DNA of 64,000 bases from Kappaphycus alvarezii (taxonomy: Eukaryota > Rhodophyta > Florideophyceae > Gigartinales > Solieriaceae): positions 372,001 to 436,000 of the forward strand of contig NADL03000042.1 in NCBI GenBank assembly GCA_002205965.3, in the 5' to 3' direction. The position numbers and the translations under genes are program-made. Numbering within the stretch: the stretch's first letter is position 1; the number at the start of each line of letters is the position of its first letter. Positions 36,255 through 45,760 of the stretch are shown here, one piece after another. Below the pieces are notes generated by a model. It saw nothing but the letters and a program-made list of their open reading frames with translations, was not told the DNA's origin and searched no databases.

Positions 36255-37945
36255 TAGTCAAAATTCAATGGATGTTCCATCTGGGTGCTATTGCTGTCTG
36301 AGCTATCATCCTCTCTCCAACCAAGCTTGCCGTTGAATTTCTCGCGGTATCTCTCAATAATCTGTTGTTAGTCATCAATCAACTGTGCTTCCTCCCAGCG
36401 CCCATTCAAATTAACCAACATACTGGTACGACCCATTGCCTTTTGGGCGCATTGAACAGCAGCGTTATCGTGCTGAGCATTCACATCACGTACGTCCTCC
36501 GCTAACAGACGCAAATAAATTAGCTTCTCGGGATTTGGAAGCTTCTTACTGCGCTCATACCACTGCCCAGAATGAACGCACTCGTACTTGTAGTTATCTC
36601 ATCGAGCCCTCCAAGTGTCCTTAATCCGCTGAATAGTAAATGAATCCCAGGGCTGAAATAAATCTTTTGCGTTTGGCGGAATCTTTTCAAGAAATTTACG
36701 TCTTCTAGCCCATAAAGAATTCATTTCAGTGTCAACCACACGCCCAGTGCAGTTTTCAACGTACATTGTACTTCTCCGATTGTTTTCCAACGGCTTGATC
36801 GCTCGCAGCTCTTCCAACGATTCCTTGAAAATGGATCCATCCATCCATTTTATGTGACTGGTTTGGTAACAAACACAAAGGACGTCGCCGGGAAGCCATT
36901 TCATGGGACATGAGCGATTTTGGTTCTTGAAAATCAACATCAGTGTCTCTATTTTTGCATTTGGCCACTTGAAAGGCGCACTACCATAGTAATTTGCTCA
37001 CCAACAGATACAATATCTGCATGCTTGACTTGATTTTCCCCTTGAAACCAGCACTGTTCCATTATACATTTGAGGAGAAAATGCTGGTATTCGGCGTTTT
37101 CAATATCATTTTCGTCGAGAAGTCCGCACTCGAAACCGTGTTTTAACACAACAAGATGAAATTCAACTGTACGCCCAATTAATTTCCTCTTCTTGGGGCT
37201 CTTCATCAGTTTACCTGTTTGTGCTGGCAGAATAATTTTGTTCCAATTCATGAAGAACTATACCATCGAATTGTCACTTGACGAGATATCGTAAAACTAT
37301 TATCCGTTAATGGGAAATGGAATGGGCTTCCGGTTTCAGCATTAGCAATGATTGCAAGAGCGTGAAGCTGAACAAAAGTTGTAGAGAACTTGATTCTTAA
37401 GTTTCTCAACCTGTCAAATTCACTGAGAAGCTCTACGTAGAGCGCCTAACACCACTCAGTTCGCTTCCGATCCCTTCCAGGAAGACTTTTAAGGTTCGCT
37501 CGCTTTATCCTTGATATTTTTGTTCCGGTGAACGACCCGTTTCGGTCGTGCTCTTCTGTAAGGCTCATCGTTTTTCCCCTGTTCCGTCATCAAAGACTGG
37601 CTTTGTCCAAATTGGCTTTCGTGTTGCAATTCAAGAACTTAGGGAATTGTTTGACAGTTTTAGACATGAGATGCTTAGGTCCTTTTGAAGATGTTTCACC
37701 ATCCAATAAGTTACGAAGATAACGGTTTGAAAGCGTTGTAATATGAACTTTTCGGCGATTGTTTCGACAATCAGTGTTTCGCTGATCAATCCGTTGTTCT
37801 CGCTCAGCATTGTGTGCTTGACTGGATGGAGGCTTTGATTCTGTTGGCCGTTGTGTCGACTCTCTTGACTGCAGAGCCCTAGCTATAGCTCGCTCGATGG
37901 GCTCCCCAGAAGCTATCGCTTCTACGTTTTGTGTTGGTTAGTGGA
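36255..37945 (-). pseudogene. DDE_1 (pogo/jerky-like) transposase relic
   Basis: Read on the minus strand, a 117-codon frame without ATG (37943-37588) holds a basic segment, NNRRKVHITTLSNRYLRNLL. A second frame then reads GRDRKRTEWC, a stop, and ALYVELLSEFDRLR (about 37470). 37251-36949 follows with QTGKLMKSPKKRKLIGRTVE and HGFECGLLDENDIENAE, the first acidic catalytic region. 36940-36599 has GWMDG-like KWMDGSIFKE, TMYVENCTGR (family DNCSGH) and PPNAKDLFQPWDSFTIQ, the LPPN...QP.D motif. The reading goes on past a TGA to RLLAEDVRDVNAQ and LNGRWEEAQL (to 36255). At least three stops and two shifts occur. It differs from the pogo-like relic at 7.6-8.7 kb. Confidence 0.78.
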
Positions 37946-38149
37946 ACAGGTAGAGGAGGTGGTCGGGAGGTGGCTTTTGCTGTTCAATAACGGAGAATAG
38001 ACAGGCACAGTATCAGAAAAAGTATAGGCAGGTTTCGGGATATCCGCCGTCGCTCGTTTAATGTCATTCTACATTCTCATTCCGTCATTCTGTATGTACT
38101 GTACTGTATACTAGCAGAAGGATTTGGGCAGAATGGTCGTTTATCAATT

Positions 38150-38167
38150 GAATTAAACATAGAGAAA
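38150..38167. repeat. 18-nt motif repeated at 39210-39227
   Basis: GAATTAAACATAGAGAAA occurs here and again immediately beside the inner terminal repeat of the DIRS element (39210-39227). It may mark the outer end (B2) of a split direct repeat, with B1 at 39210. Confidence 0.6.
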
Positions 38168-38887
38168 CACAAACACATTTACTAGATTCACTAAAGGTAA
38201 AATAGCTAAAACATGACGTATAACATACCCCGCGTTCTCGTCGCATACGTCGTCAGTAGCCGTCTCGACAGGGATGGCGAAACTAAGAGGTTAGGTGAGT
38301 CAAATTTTGGAAAAGACGATTTCCATGAGATGGTTAGGGTGCTAGCGTCCCATCCCAAATCACGCTAAAAATTGAGGTATCGTCAGTCCCAGATTTCACG
38401 AGATGTGACAGTCATCTTGAGGTGTCCATTCTCTCACGAGGGTGGATCGGAGGTACGCAAGTGCCTTCATCTGTCGCGGGCCGATCGGCCCGTCTCTGTA
38501 ACATGAATTTCACGCTAAAGCCTTCTCGTGGCGATCTTCGTTCAGAGAACCGAGAAATCGGTTGACCACTAATTTAGCACCCTCATAGAAGATTTCTGTC
38601 TTGCGGAAGCTTACGACTTGTCCGGTTGACGTGTTGCGAAAGCGATACTCCTGCAAGCGAACTTGAGAGCGATTAATGATGCGAGGTATGATATCGAAAA
38701 TGAAAGAAACCATAATATCCAAATGACACGATATTTCAAATCACAATGCACTGAGCGACCGAAGGACGCACAATTTTGATTCGACACGTGTAAAGAAAAC
38801 AATACTCAAAGGATTCAAACAAATGAAACAAAGAACAACGATGACTTGTGAATGGGCCATGAAGGATGAATGGAGGGCGGGAGGCGG
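38168..38887. other. Segment of unknown nature between the DIRS repeat and the 18-nt motif
   Basis: About 720 bp with no recognised gene. Minus-strand frames of 63-70 codons (38802-38611, 38722-38510) overlap and show no domain. It contains a GGGCCGATCGGCCC palindrome near 38478. It is either the rest of the DIRS 3' end or an unrelated insertion. Confidence 0.4.
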
Positions 38888-39209
38888 GAGAACAAGCGAC
38901 GACTTGAGGAACCAGAAGTTGCGCTAGAGGTTTTCAAGTTGGCGGTTATATAGCCCTGTTGAACCGGTCTTGATCGTGGTCCAAGTCCCCTTGCGCAAGC
39001 GGTACGGCTGCTACGTAGAAACCAGAAGCATATGCGGCCGCGGCAGCGAGTGTAGGGTGTACAACGGTAAGCTGCCTACGTGGCCTTCCTAAAAGGTGCT
39101 TACAGTCAATTGATGCAACCGTGACCGCGTGACTTATCCGGAGTGGCAGATCAAGGCCACGTTCAACCCCCCTTATCATATTCACCCATAATTTTCCAAT
39201 TAAAGTACC
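38888..39209 (-). repeat. DIRS terminal direct repeat, downstream copy (A2)
   Basis: 322 bp, same orientation as 43158-43480 and differing by a single-base indel (GG against G near 39035). Direct, not inverted, repeats at both sides of the coding region match the split-direct-repeat plan of PAT/Ngaro-type elements and not the inverted ends of DIRS1. Minus-strand frames inside (39185-38946) are shared by both copies but look like chance. Confidence 0.93.
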
Positions 39210-39295
39210 GAATTAAACATAGAGAAAAACCAAATTCAAAGGATTTGCTTCGAGACTGCGGTTACAACAAGTGGCCGAAGAAGAAATACGAATCT

Positions 39296-40196
39296 TCACG
39301 GTTGCACTCTTCCATCCAAATACGATTCTCGAAACGTTCTGCCGGCTGACCAATCACCCCAGATGAGGATACGGTATTCTTGGACCCCGATCGCTGCGCC
39401 TTTCAGATGCAGCGCCCATACGTAGAGAGTGTGAGGACCAAGTAACCTGCGGTGGTGGGGTTATTTTCAGACGAGAGAGCGTAGAAGAAATCCAGATAGA
39501 TAGGGTGCGTGCGCTAGTAGACAAGCGAGTACCCGGTAAAGCCCAATAATAGCGCGATTTAGAAGTATTCCCACGGCGTAGAACATCATAACGAAGCACC
39601 AAATCAATCAGACTTTCCGAACAGTTTGAATTCCGACGGTAGGAGAGCGTGTGCGAAACCCGTTGCTTGTTCTTGCGGAGCGCTATTGCGATATCGATAG
39701 ATTGAGCGTTGACAGCAATGTTGTCCAGTAGCAAGGATATCCCAGCTTCGCCCCGCTCGAAGAACACGTAGCTCACGAGTATTGCGCAAGAATTTCGTAG
39801 AAATTCCAAATCTGTCGTTGGAGAAGTCATGGCGGCTTGGAAGATTTGGCGGGCCACCGAGCTTGGCAAAGCGCGACGTTCCTTAGAGGCTTCCGGGTCG
39901 GTTATGATTTTGCGTTCCAAATCGGCTTGCTGATATGCAGTTACTGCGAGCTGTATCAAAGGGGTGAGAGTGAGGGGGCGACCAATCCTGGTGTGAGCAG
40001 TTGTAACCGCGGAGAGATAGTTACGAACTGATCCAGCACTTACACGAGATTCATCAAAGAGCCAACCCAGATAGCGAAGTAAAGGACCTTCGGAGCCCTC
40101 CAGTGGGTCGATTCCATCCTGGGAGCAAAAAGTAACCCATTTCTTCCATAGTATCTCATTCGAGCGCCAGGTGTTTGGGGTACGTGCCTTTGGCAT
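39296..40196 (-). CDS. DIRS-type tyrosine recombinase, +1 frame break before the catalytic Tyr
   Basis: This recombinase replaces the integrase in DIRS-type retroelements and joins a circular DNA copy to the target. The Met at 40196 starts MPKARTPNTWRSNEILWKKW, shared with the old copy. The core shows RVSAGSVRNYLSAVTTAHTRIG, ILVSYVFFERGEAGISLL and, at the end, SHSLRMGAASE with the family's H..R box. The open frame then runs to a stop at 39354 in the wrong frame. Compared with the old copy, one extra base lies near 39400. The other frame continues through VQEYRILIWGDW to ESYLDG and stops at 39296, so the presumed nucleophilic Tyr is cut off from the H..R box. Confidence 0.85.
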
Positions 40197-40266
40197 GATC
40201 CGTGCAATAGTATTCCCCCCGAAGTATTCCCTAACCCGGCCGCTGTAAGCACAGATTGCTGGAGAG

Positions 40267-42221
40267 TCACTGCGAGCGGTAGCGATCGTGCTTCTTCTGC
40301 GAGATTTTCCAGACGGCGATGTTCCACGGTGGGACGGGCATCGACGGCGGAGCCCACAGAGGCGGTAGGTAGAGGTTGTCGGCGGCGAATACGTGTGGCC
40401 GTGACAGTTGGCGCAGGTTGAGAAACCATGATTGAGCGGGCCAATACGGCGTGACCAAGATTCCTGCGGCCTGTTCCTTGATGATCTTGGCTACGACGAG
40501 TGGTATCAACTTGAGGGGCGGGTTCCAAAAATTGACTTCTGATTTCCAATCCTGGGAGAGCGCGTCTACGGCGAGGGAGCCAGGAGACGCAAACTCGCTG
40601 TTGTACCTCCTGCAGATCCGATTGGTGTTGTCTGCGAATCTGTCGATTGTTGGCGGGAAAGATTCGAGTAGAGGCTGAAGGGGCTTGGTATTGATCCTCC
40701 AATCGTCGAGTGTCTGAAGGCGTGACAGTCGGTCGGCGAAACGGTTGACTGCCGAGGGCAGATACTGTGATTCGATGGTGATCCCGAGTTTGAGAAGCAA
40801 GCGGTGTAGCGAACGGAGCTCTGTCATTAAGGGCCGAGACTTGGTGGTCATCGCATTGAGTATCGATACCACCGCCTGATTGTCCTCCCAAATCTTGAGA
40901 TGAGTCCCGTTCTTCAGCAACGACGCGAAGGCCCGAATATTGTCCGTGACGGCCCGTAGTTCCAAGAAAGTTATTGGCTTGACTCGCAGTACGGGGTCCC
41001 AGAGTCCGCGAGCCTCCCAACAACCCTGTACCCCTGGCCTCAGATCCGATCCCAATGTTCCTCCCTGTCCGACTCCCGTCGACGCGTCTGAGTGTAGGGC
41101 CAATGTTGGCTGTGGGGTAGCGATAGGCCTTTCTGGAGGATTGGTAGTGAGGTCCCTCCAGAAGCGCAGGTCCCGAAGAGCGGCGTGTAGAAGCCTCACG
41201 CGTTTCCCCGTCTTGCTCAGATTCGTCTTGAGAGACTCGTAAATTGATCGAGTGTAGAACCGGGCGAGGGGCATAGCGAGCGAGCATGAGATAGCGACGC
41301 CTGCGAAGTGGCGTAGCAGTGATACGTCGACTAGTCGGCGATTGCGGCGTGCTTGGCGTAATAGTTGCCGGGCAATACCTCGCAACTTTTCCATCCTTCG
41401 AGCCGTAATCCCAAAAACTAGACGGTCTGTATCGATTAGAAATCCCAAATGCTCGATCTGCCTCGTTCCTTCCCAGTGACCTTTGTCCTCCTTTCTCTGA
41501 AGTCCACACGAGCGGAGCAGAGAATCGATCTGTCGGCGGGCCTTGTTGAGGCGTGAAGGACGGTTTAGAGCCACCAAGAAGTCGTCCATGTAGGGATGGA
41601 TTCGGAGACGTAAGGTTTCCCGGACATATTGAACGAAAGGTCGCATGAACTTGATGAAGTAGGCGGGAGAGAGTTTCCATCCGAAAGGGAGGGCAACACA
41701 GCGAAAGTAGCGATGGTCTACTTTGAACACGAACCAATTTCGAATATCGGGGTGTAGACGGAAATGGTGGTAACCTTTGGCGATATCGAAAGAAAACATC
41801 ATGTCGGATTTCTGGAGGTCCAGTGCGAATCCTTCTAATGTTTCCATGCGAACGGGATATCCCGAAATAGGGTAGATTGCCGAGAAAGATTGACCACGAG
41901 CCGCTTCTTTTCCGCTGAAGTTGTCACAAAGGCGTTGGAGATAGGGAAGCCAGCTTGGTGTAAGGAAAGAGCGGTCGACTCGGAGATTTCTTCGTAACTG
42001 CGACGGTGGAGCGCATCCGATATTGCTGAATCGAAGAATTCCCGGTCTTGGGGATCGATGGGGATTTGAGGGAGTTGGAATTTTGTGCGTGAAAGGGAGG
42101 TTGTGATGGGTTTTTCGTAGACCCCAAACCGCAAAGCGCGGACGAGGAATTTCGAGGCGCCGAGGGTTTCGGCCCAGAAGGGAGCGGCGCACTGGGTATT
42201 GCGCCAGAGGACGTGGGACAT
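40267..42221 (-). CDS. DIRS-type reverse transcriptase / RNase H, one frame break
   Basis: The enzyme copies the element's RNA. The start at 42221 (MSHVLWRNTQ, 35 bp past the gag stop) gives the N-terminal domain to about 41840, ending VVNLSRQSTLFRDIPFAW. One base is missing near 41850 by comparison with the old copy. The remainder lies in the next frame down to 40267. There it has METLEGF, FSFDIAKGYHHF (first Asp), HPYMDDFLVAL (the YMDD site), LGFLIDTDRLVFGI, and RNase H with LHSDASTGVGQGG (Asp), LELRAVTDNI (Glu), IWEDNQAVVSI (Asp) and RFADRLSR (Asp). The DIRS connector ILVTPYWPAQSWFLNL follows. No methyltransferase domain is seen between RNase H and recombinase. The same frame also stays open through gag (to 43089), but that N-terminal part is a shadow. 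Confidence 0.88.
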
Positions 42222-42256
42222 AGGGACAGAAAGAAAGAGTCGCGGAGGCGACGTCT

Positions 42257-43096
42257 TTAGTTGGACTTAGAGTCCTTGGAACCTTTTCCGGACTGATTCT
42301 TGCGAGGTCGAGAGCCTTGAGCGGCCTGTTTGTTGAACTCCTTAGCGTATGCCTGGGAGCGCAATTCAGCGAACTTGGCCTTAGTTGAGCGATAGAGCTC
42401 AGAAGAATACGGGTAGTCGTCTTCACGAAGGTAACGCTGGAGCAGGATGGCTTCGGACTTTCCGGACTCGACAGAGTCAGTGAAGAAGTCGGTCCGTTCC
42501 AGAACGCGGCTGTAAGTGGCCTCCAAGTAGTGGTGTAGAACAGAGAAGAACTCAGTAGCGGCTGAGATGTCTTTGTTCTGGAGGGCCTCGGTGACCCGGT
42601 GAGCGCAGGCGATGGCGGTCTCACAGTTGTGCCCAACGTTCCAGAGTACTTCCGCTTCCCACCCGTCACGAACGTCAGCGGCCTTGATGCGACCGAAAAG
42701 ACCTTCTGGTTCCGGAATGAACCTCTTGGCGGGATAGGGAGCGACGGAGCTAGGACGCTGGTACTTGTTGAGTTTGCCGACCTCAGCGTATTCCTGGCGG
42801 GTAGCGAGTGTGTCGGCAACTGCGGTTGCAGAGGGCGTGGGCAGTGTGAACTGAAGAACGCCCGTTTTGTAAGCCTCAGCGGCAGTTGAGGGCTTGACGG
42901 TAGGATCAGATACCGGTGGATCTGAATCGGCGGCGGCGGCGGGCTCTGCGGCAGGAGGGTTCGACGGTCCAGCGGAAGCTTGGAGCAAGTTGACAATCTG
43001 CGAGAGCTGGGTTTCGATGCCGGTGACCTTGTTCTCGAGGGTATGGAGGCGAGAAGCGTCGGACTGCGAGGATTCAGAGGAGGTGGCATGGGACAT
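42257..43096 (-). CDS. DIRS-type gag
   Basis: An intact 279-residue frame, the presumed nucleocapsid protein. The start MSHATSSESS lies 60 bp inside the upstream terminal repeat. A short coiled coil (LENKVTGIETQLSQIVNLLQ) is followed by a Pro/Ala/Ser linker, a helical core and a basic C-terminus (RPRKNQSGKGSKDSK) that could bind RNA. No zinc knuckle is present. It stands just upstream of the RT frame. The old copy at 29.1 kb keeps only its two ends. Confidence 0.75.
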   Translation of the reverse strand: MSHATSSESSQSDASRLHTLENKVTGIETQLSQIVNLLQASAGPSNPPAAEPAAAADSDPPVSDPTVKPSTAAEAYKTGVLQFTLPTPSATAVADTLATRQEYAEVGKLNKYQRPSSVAPYPAKRFIPEPEGLFGRIKAADVRDGWEAEVLWNVGHNCETAIACAHRVTEALQNKDISAATEFFSVLHHYLEATYSRVLERTDFFTDSVESGKSEAILLQRYLREDDYPYSSELYRSTKAKFAELRSQAYAKEFNKQAAQGSRPRKNQSGKGSKDSKSN

Positions 43097-43157
43097 GGTT
43101 GATGTGCAAGTGTGATAGTCGACCTAGACAGATTCGTCTGGAGCTGGTTCGAGGGAT

Positions 43158-43480
43158 GAGAACAAGCGACGACTTGAGGAACCAGAAGTTGCGCTAGAGG
43201 TTTTCAAGTTGGCGGTTATATAGCCCTGTTGAACCGGTCTTGATCGTGGTCCAAGTCCCCTTGCGCAAGCGGTACGGCTGCTACGTAGAAACCAGGAAGC
43301 ATATGCGGCCGCGGCAGCGAGTGTAGGGTGTACAACGGTAAGCTGCCTACGTGGCCTTCCTAAAAGGTGCTTACAGTCAATTGATGCAACCGTGACCGCG
43401 TGACTTATCCGGAGTGGCAGATCAAGGCCACGTTCAACCCCCCTTATCATATTCACCCATAATTTTCCAATTAAAGTACC
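43158..43480 (-). repeat. DIRS terminal direct repeat, upstream copy (A1)
   Basis: 323 bp, same orientation as 38888-39209 with one indel between them. On the minus strand it precedes the gag start and probably carries the promoter; GGGCTATATAACC near 43220 would serve as a TATA box. The outer flank (43481 on) differs from that of the other copy. Confidence 0.93.
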
Positions 43481-43525
43481 AAATTGGCCTAAACTAATTC
43501 CGCACCAAACCTAATTTAGTACTGC

Positions 43526-43548
43526 ACAGTACAGTACAGTACAGTACA
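43526..43548. repeat. (ACAGT)4 pentanucleotide microsatellite
   Basis: Four exact units plus a partial one, between the DIRS repeat and the start of the LINE fragment. Confidence 0.9.
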
Positions 43549-43556
43549 TTGCACCT

Positions 43557-44185
43557 GTGTGCCTTTGTCCCGTGACCTGCAAATACGAAGACGGAATGAC
43601 TCGTCGTCACCACATCCAACGCAACGTTCTTGCCCGCTACTGCAAGGAAGTTGGGATCGTCGCCCTCGTCGGACATCCGCTCCTCCACCAGGTTCCCGAC
43701 TCATCTGGGCATTCGGAGTCCCCGTGCTACGAATGGATATTTACATACCCGCTGCATACGGGCTTCACAGTACCGATATAGCCGTCGACGTTACTGTTGC
43801 CCACCCCTCCGCACGCCGCCACATTTCGCCAAGTACGGTTACTGCCGGCGCCGCCGCGACACTCGCAGAGCGCGAGAAACATCGTCATTACGGCACTTAC
43901 TGCAACCGAAACGATATCCTCCTCTCCCCCATCGGGATTGATATCTATGGCGCCTTGGGCGACGACGGTAAGGCTTTTTTCCGCCGCCTTGCTTCCTTCG
44001 CTGCTTCCCGTCGCGGTTCCTCTCCTCTACAGGAGCTCCGCGACTTCGTTACCCGTTTTGCATTTAGTCACCAAATAATGCAGGCGCGACAAGTTTCTAC
44101 CCGCCGCCCGCATCCGTAGTTAATTTATGAATACCCTCCGCACGCCTCTGTGCGACATTGTACGACAAATAAAAATCTCCCACCA
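43557..44185 (+). mobile_element. LINE (non-LTR retrotransposon) 3' end, copy 1
   Basis: The piece encodes the C-terminal end of a LINE ORF2. The first frame (43557-) reads RRHHIQRNVLARYCKEVGIV. After a shift at a C4 run (43720-43723) the frame gives DIYIPAAYG, STDIAVDVTVAHP, LAEREKHRHYGTYC and IDIYGALGDDGKAFFRRLA. This D...DVTV...K arrangement is the domain found after RT in many LINEs and resembles a restriction-like endonuclease fold. The 3' end after the stop at 44119 is short, reads ACAAATAAAAATCT near 44164-44177 and lacks a poly(A) tail. Two other copies share the same end. Confidence 0.8.
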
Positions 44186-44441
44186 CCACTTGTCCCGCAG
44201 TTTCGTTGAGGTAATCAGGCCCGTTGGCATTCTAGAGATTGATTTTAATTTAAATAAAGTACCTGATTCTGTCCATTCCGCTCCAGGTACTGTACTGTAT
44301 GGCCTTATTGGTCCCGTTATAGATGGATGGCTACCACTGCAGGACTTTGATTCTGTGACGTTACAAGATCGTTATGTCGCGCGGAACGTGGCCGTTCGAG
44401 CGATGGAGACCTGTGGGATGGTTAGAGCGGTGCTTACCCAA

Positions 44442-44614
44442 AGGCACGCTGCCGCGGCCGTCATATCTAACGCGGCATGACTGCTCGCTGGCATTGAGCC
44501 GGCCCTGTAAGGAAGGTCATATAGTGTTGTTACCCATCACTGACGACTTTTCCCGCATGGCGCATTAGTGGCGTGGATATAACCGACCACATCTTCCATG
44601 CATTAAAATAACCC
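44442..44614 (+). repeat. Dispersed repeat, copy 2
   Basis: Shares ordered blocks with 28613-28763 (see that entry). Non-coding. Its flanks are unlike those of copy 1, so it is a separate insertion of a family I do not recognise. Confidence 0.7.
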
Positions 44615-44619
44615 AAAAA

Positions 44620-45204
44620 TTTCCCCGTTAGGAGGTACGCTGCTTTAGACACTTGGCCAGGGACCGGTGGAAGTTTTCAATAGTGTTGAGGGAGGCCAAG
44701 TTTGCAGCGGCCAACAGATCCGGAATATGGAGATTCTGGTTTCAGGTGTCAGAATTGGCTTCAGACGCAGGATTTTGGAGTGTGGGTCCTGGCTCGCAGG
44801 TGCAATTCAGTTGGGAAATAACAGTGTTTACCAGATCGTTGGAAGTTGAAAGAACCACGAAAAGGGTCACTTGAGAGCTACCGCTGAGATAAGCGGCATA
44901 TGCTGCGTGAGATCTTGAGGAAAGCATTCTTCGTTTCTCGCGGGATCTTGACTTCATACACAGTACAGTACAGTAGTTTACTAGCCTCAGTCTCTCACGT
45001 GACTTGCGGTAAACGGGTTCGCACTGGTCATAAGCCAGATCTGTCGAACTCCAATTTCTGCAATCTCGTCTACCAAAGCCGAGGCATTACAGTAATTCCA
45101 TATCACCTCTACAAATATTGAAAAGGAAAGTCTCTTTATTGCAACACTGTAACATTATGGTGAAACCTGCCATTTGCCTCGCTCATTCGCATGTTTGCAA
45201 AAAA
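44620..45204. other. Intergenic, no gene seen
   Basis: Only short overlapping frames. A CAGTACAGTACAGTA run lies at about 44962. Confidence 0.4.
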
Positions 45205-45286
45205 GCCGCATTGCGCGAGGAGCAACGGGAATCATTGAATGAATCACTTAATAACTGATTCTCCTCTGCTCCTGGCGCAATGCGGC
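45205..45286. repeat. 30-bp imperfect inverted repeat
   Basis: Arms 45205-45234 and 45256-45286 pair over their first 12 bases (GCCGCATTGCGC) without a mismatch, then 7 more (AGGAGCA), with a few mismatches near the 21-nt loop. It could form a stable hairpin in RNA. Confidence 0.85.
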
Positions 45287-45760
45287 CGCCCAACATCTCG
45301 ATCTATGTCCATGTTTTTGTGCTCATGTCTATCCGATTTCATAGGCATTGTGTTTAGAAAACAGGGCGATTGTACGGAAACGAATACATTTTTTGTTTTA
45401 CTAGTCTGCTAGAAAACAGGATGAACAAACTATGAATGCAACTTCCTCCTTTCCAAACCCCATACACGAATTGTGCGACTTGGAGCCCTTAGATTTCCAC
45501 GGTACAAAATGCTTCCTTTTATCTTCGAGCTCTCGACAATTTCTCAGCTCTATGAACCCAGTATTAAAACTCCGAGTTGACACACACAAAAAAAATGTAT
45601 CCCCAGGGTCACATCACGACTCGCCAATGCGAGTATCTAGTTAACATGCGGATTGGATACACGCTGGACAACATCAACGAGAGGAAGGAAATGTCCTGAG
45701 TTAGATAACAGCTAGTAATAGGCATACCCGTGGGATGAGAGGAGACAAATATGGAGGGCT

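Larger units (their letters stand above)
38888..43480 (-). mobile_element. Young DIRS-type (PAT/Ngaro-like) retroelement
   Basis: Order on the minus strand: 323-bp repeat, gag, reverse transcriptase/RNase H, tyrosine recombinase, 18-nt motif, 322-bp repeat. The repeats are virtually identical, so it arrived recently. Two single-base frame breaks (RT, recombinase) make this copy defective as read. The element may extend to 38150, where the 18-nt motif recurs. Confidence 0.85.

Noticed and set aside
38946-39185. A conserved small protein in both DIRS terminal repeats (39185-38946 and 43456-43124)
   Set aside because: The two are alike only because the DNA repeats are nearly identical; a one-base indel changes the second half completely, so there is no sign of protein-level selection.
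40040-41737. A 565-codon minus-strand frame inside the DIRS element
   Set aside because: It overlaps RT/RNase H in another frame, is rich in Arg/Ser/Pro and has no motifs: a shadow.
40267-43089. A 940-codon minus-strand open frame as one protein
   Set aside because: Only the part below about 41850 is reverse transcriptase/RNase H. The upstream part is Pro/Ser-rich and lies over gag and the RT N-terminus, whose true frames are supported by comparison with the old copy.
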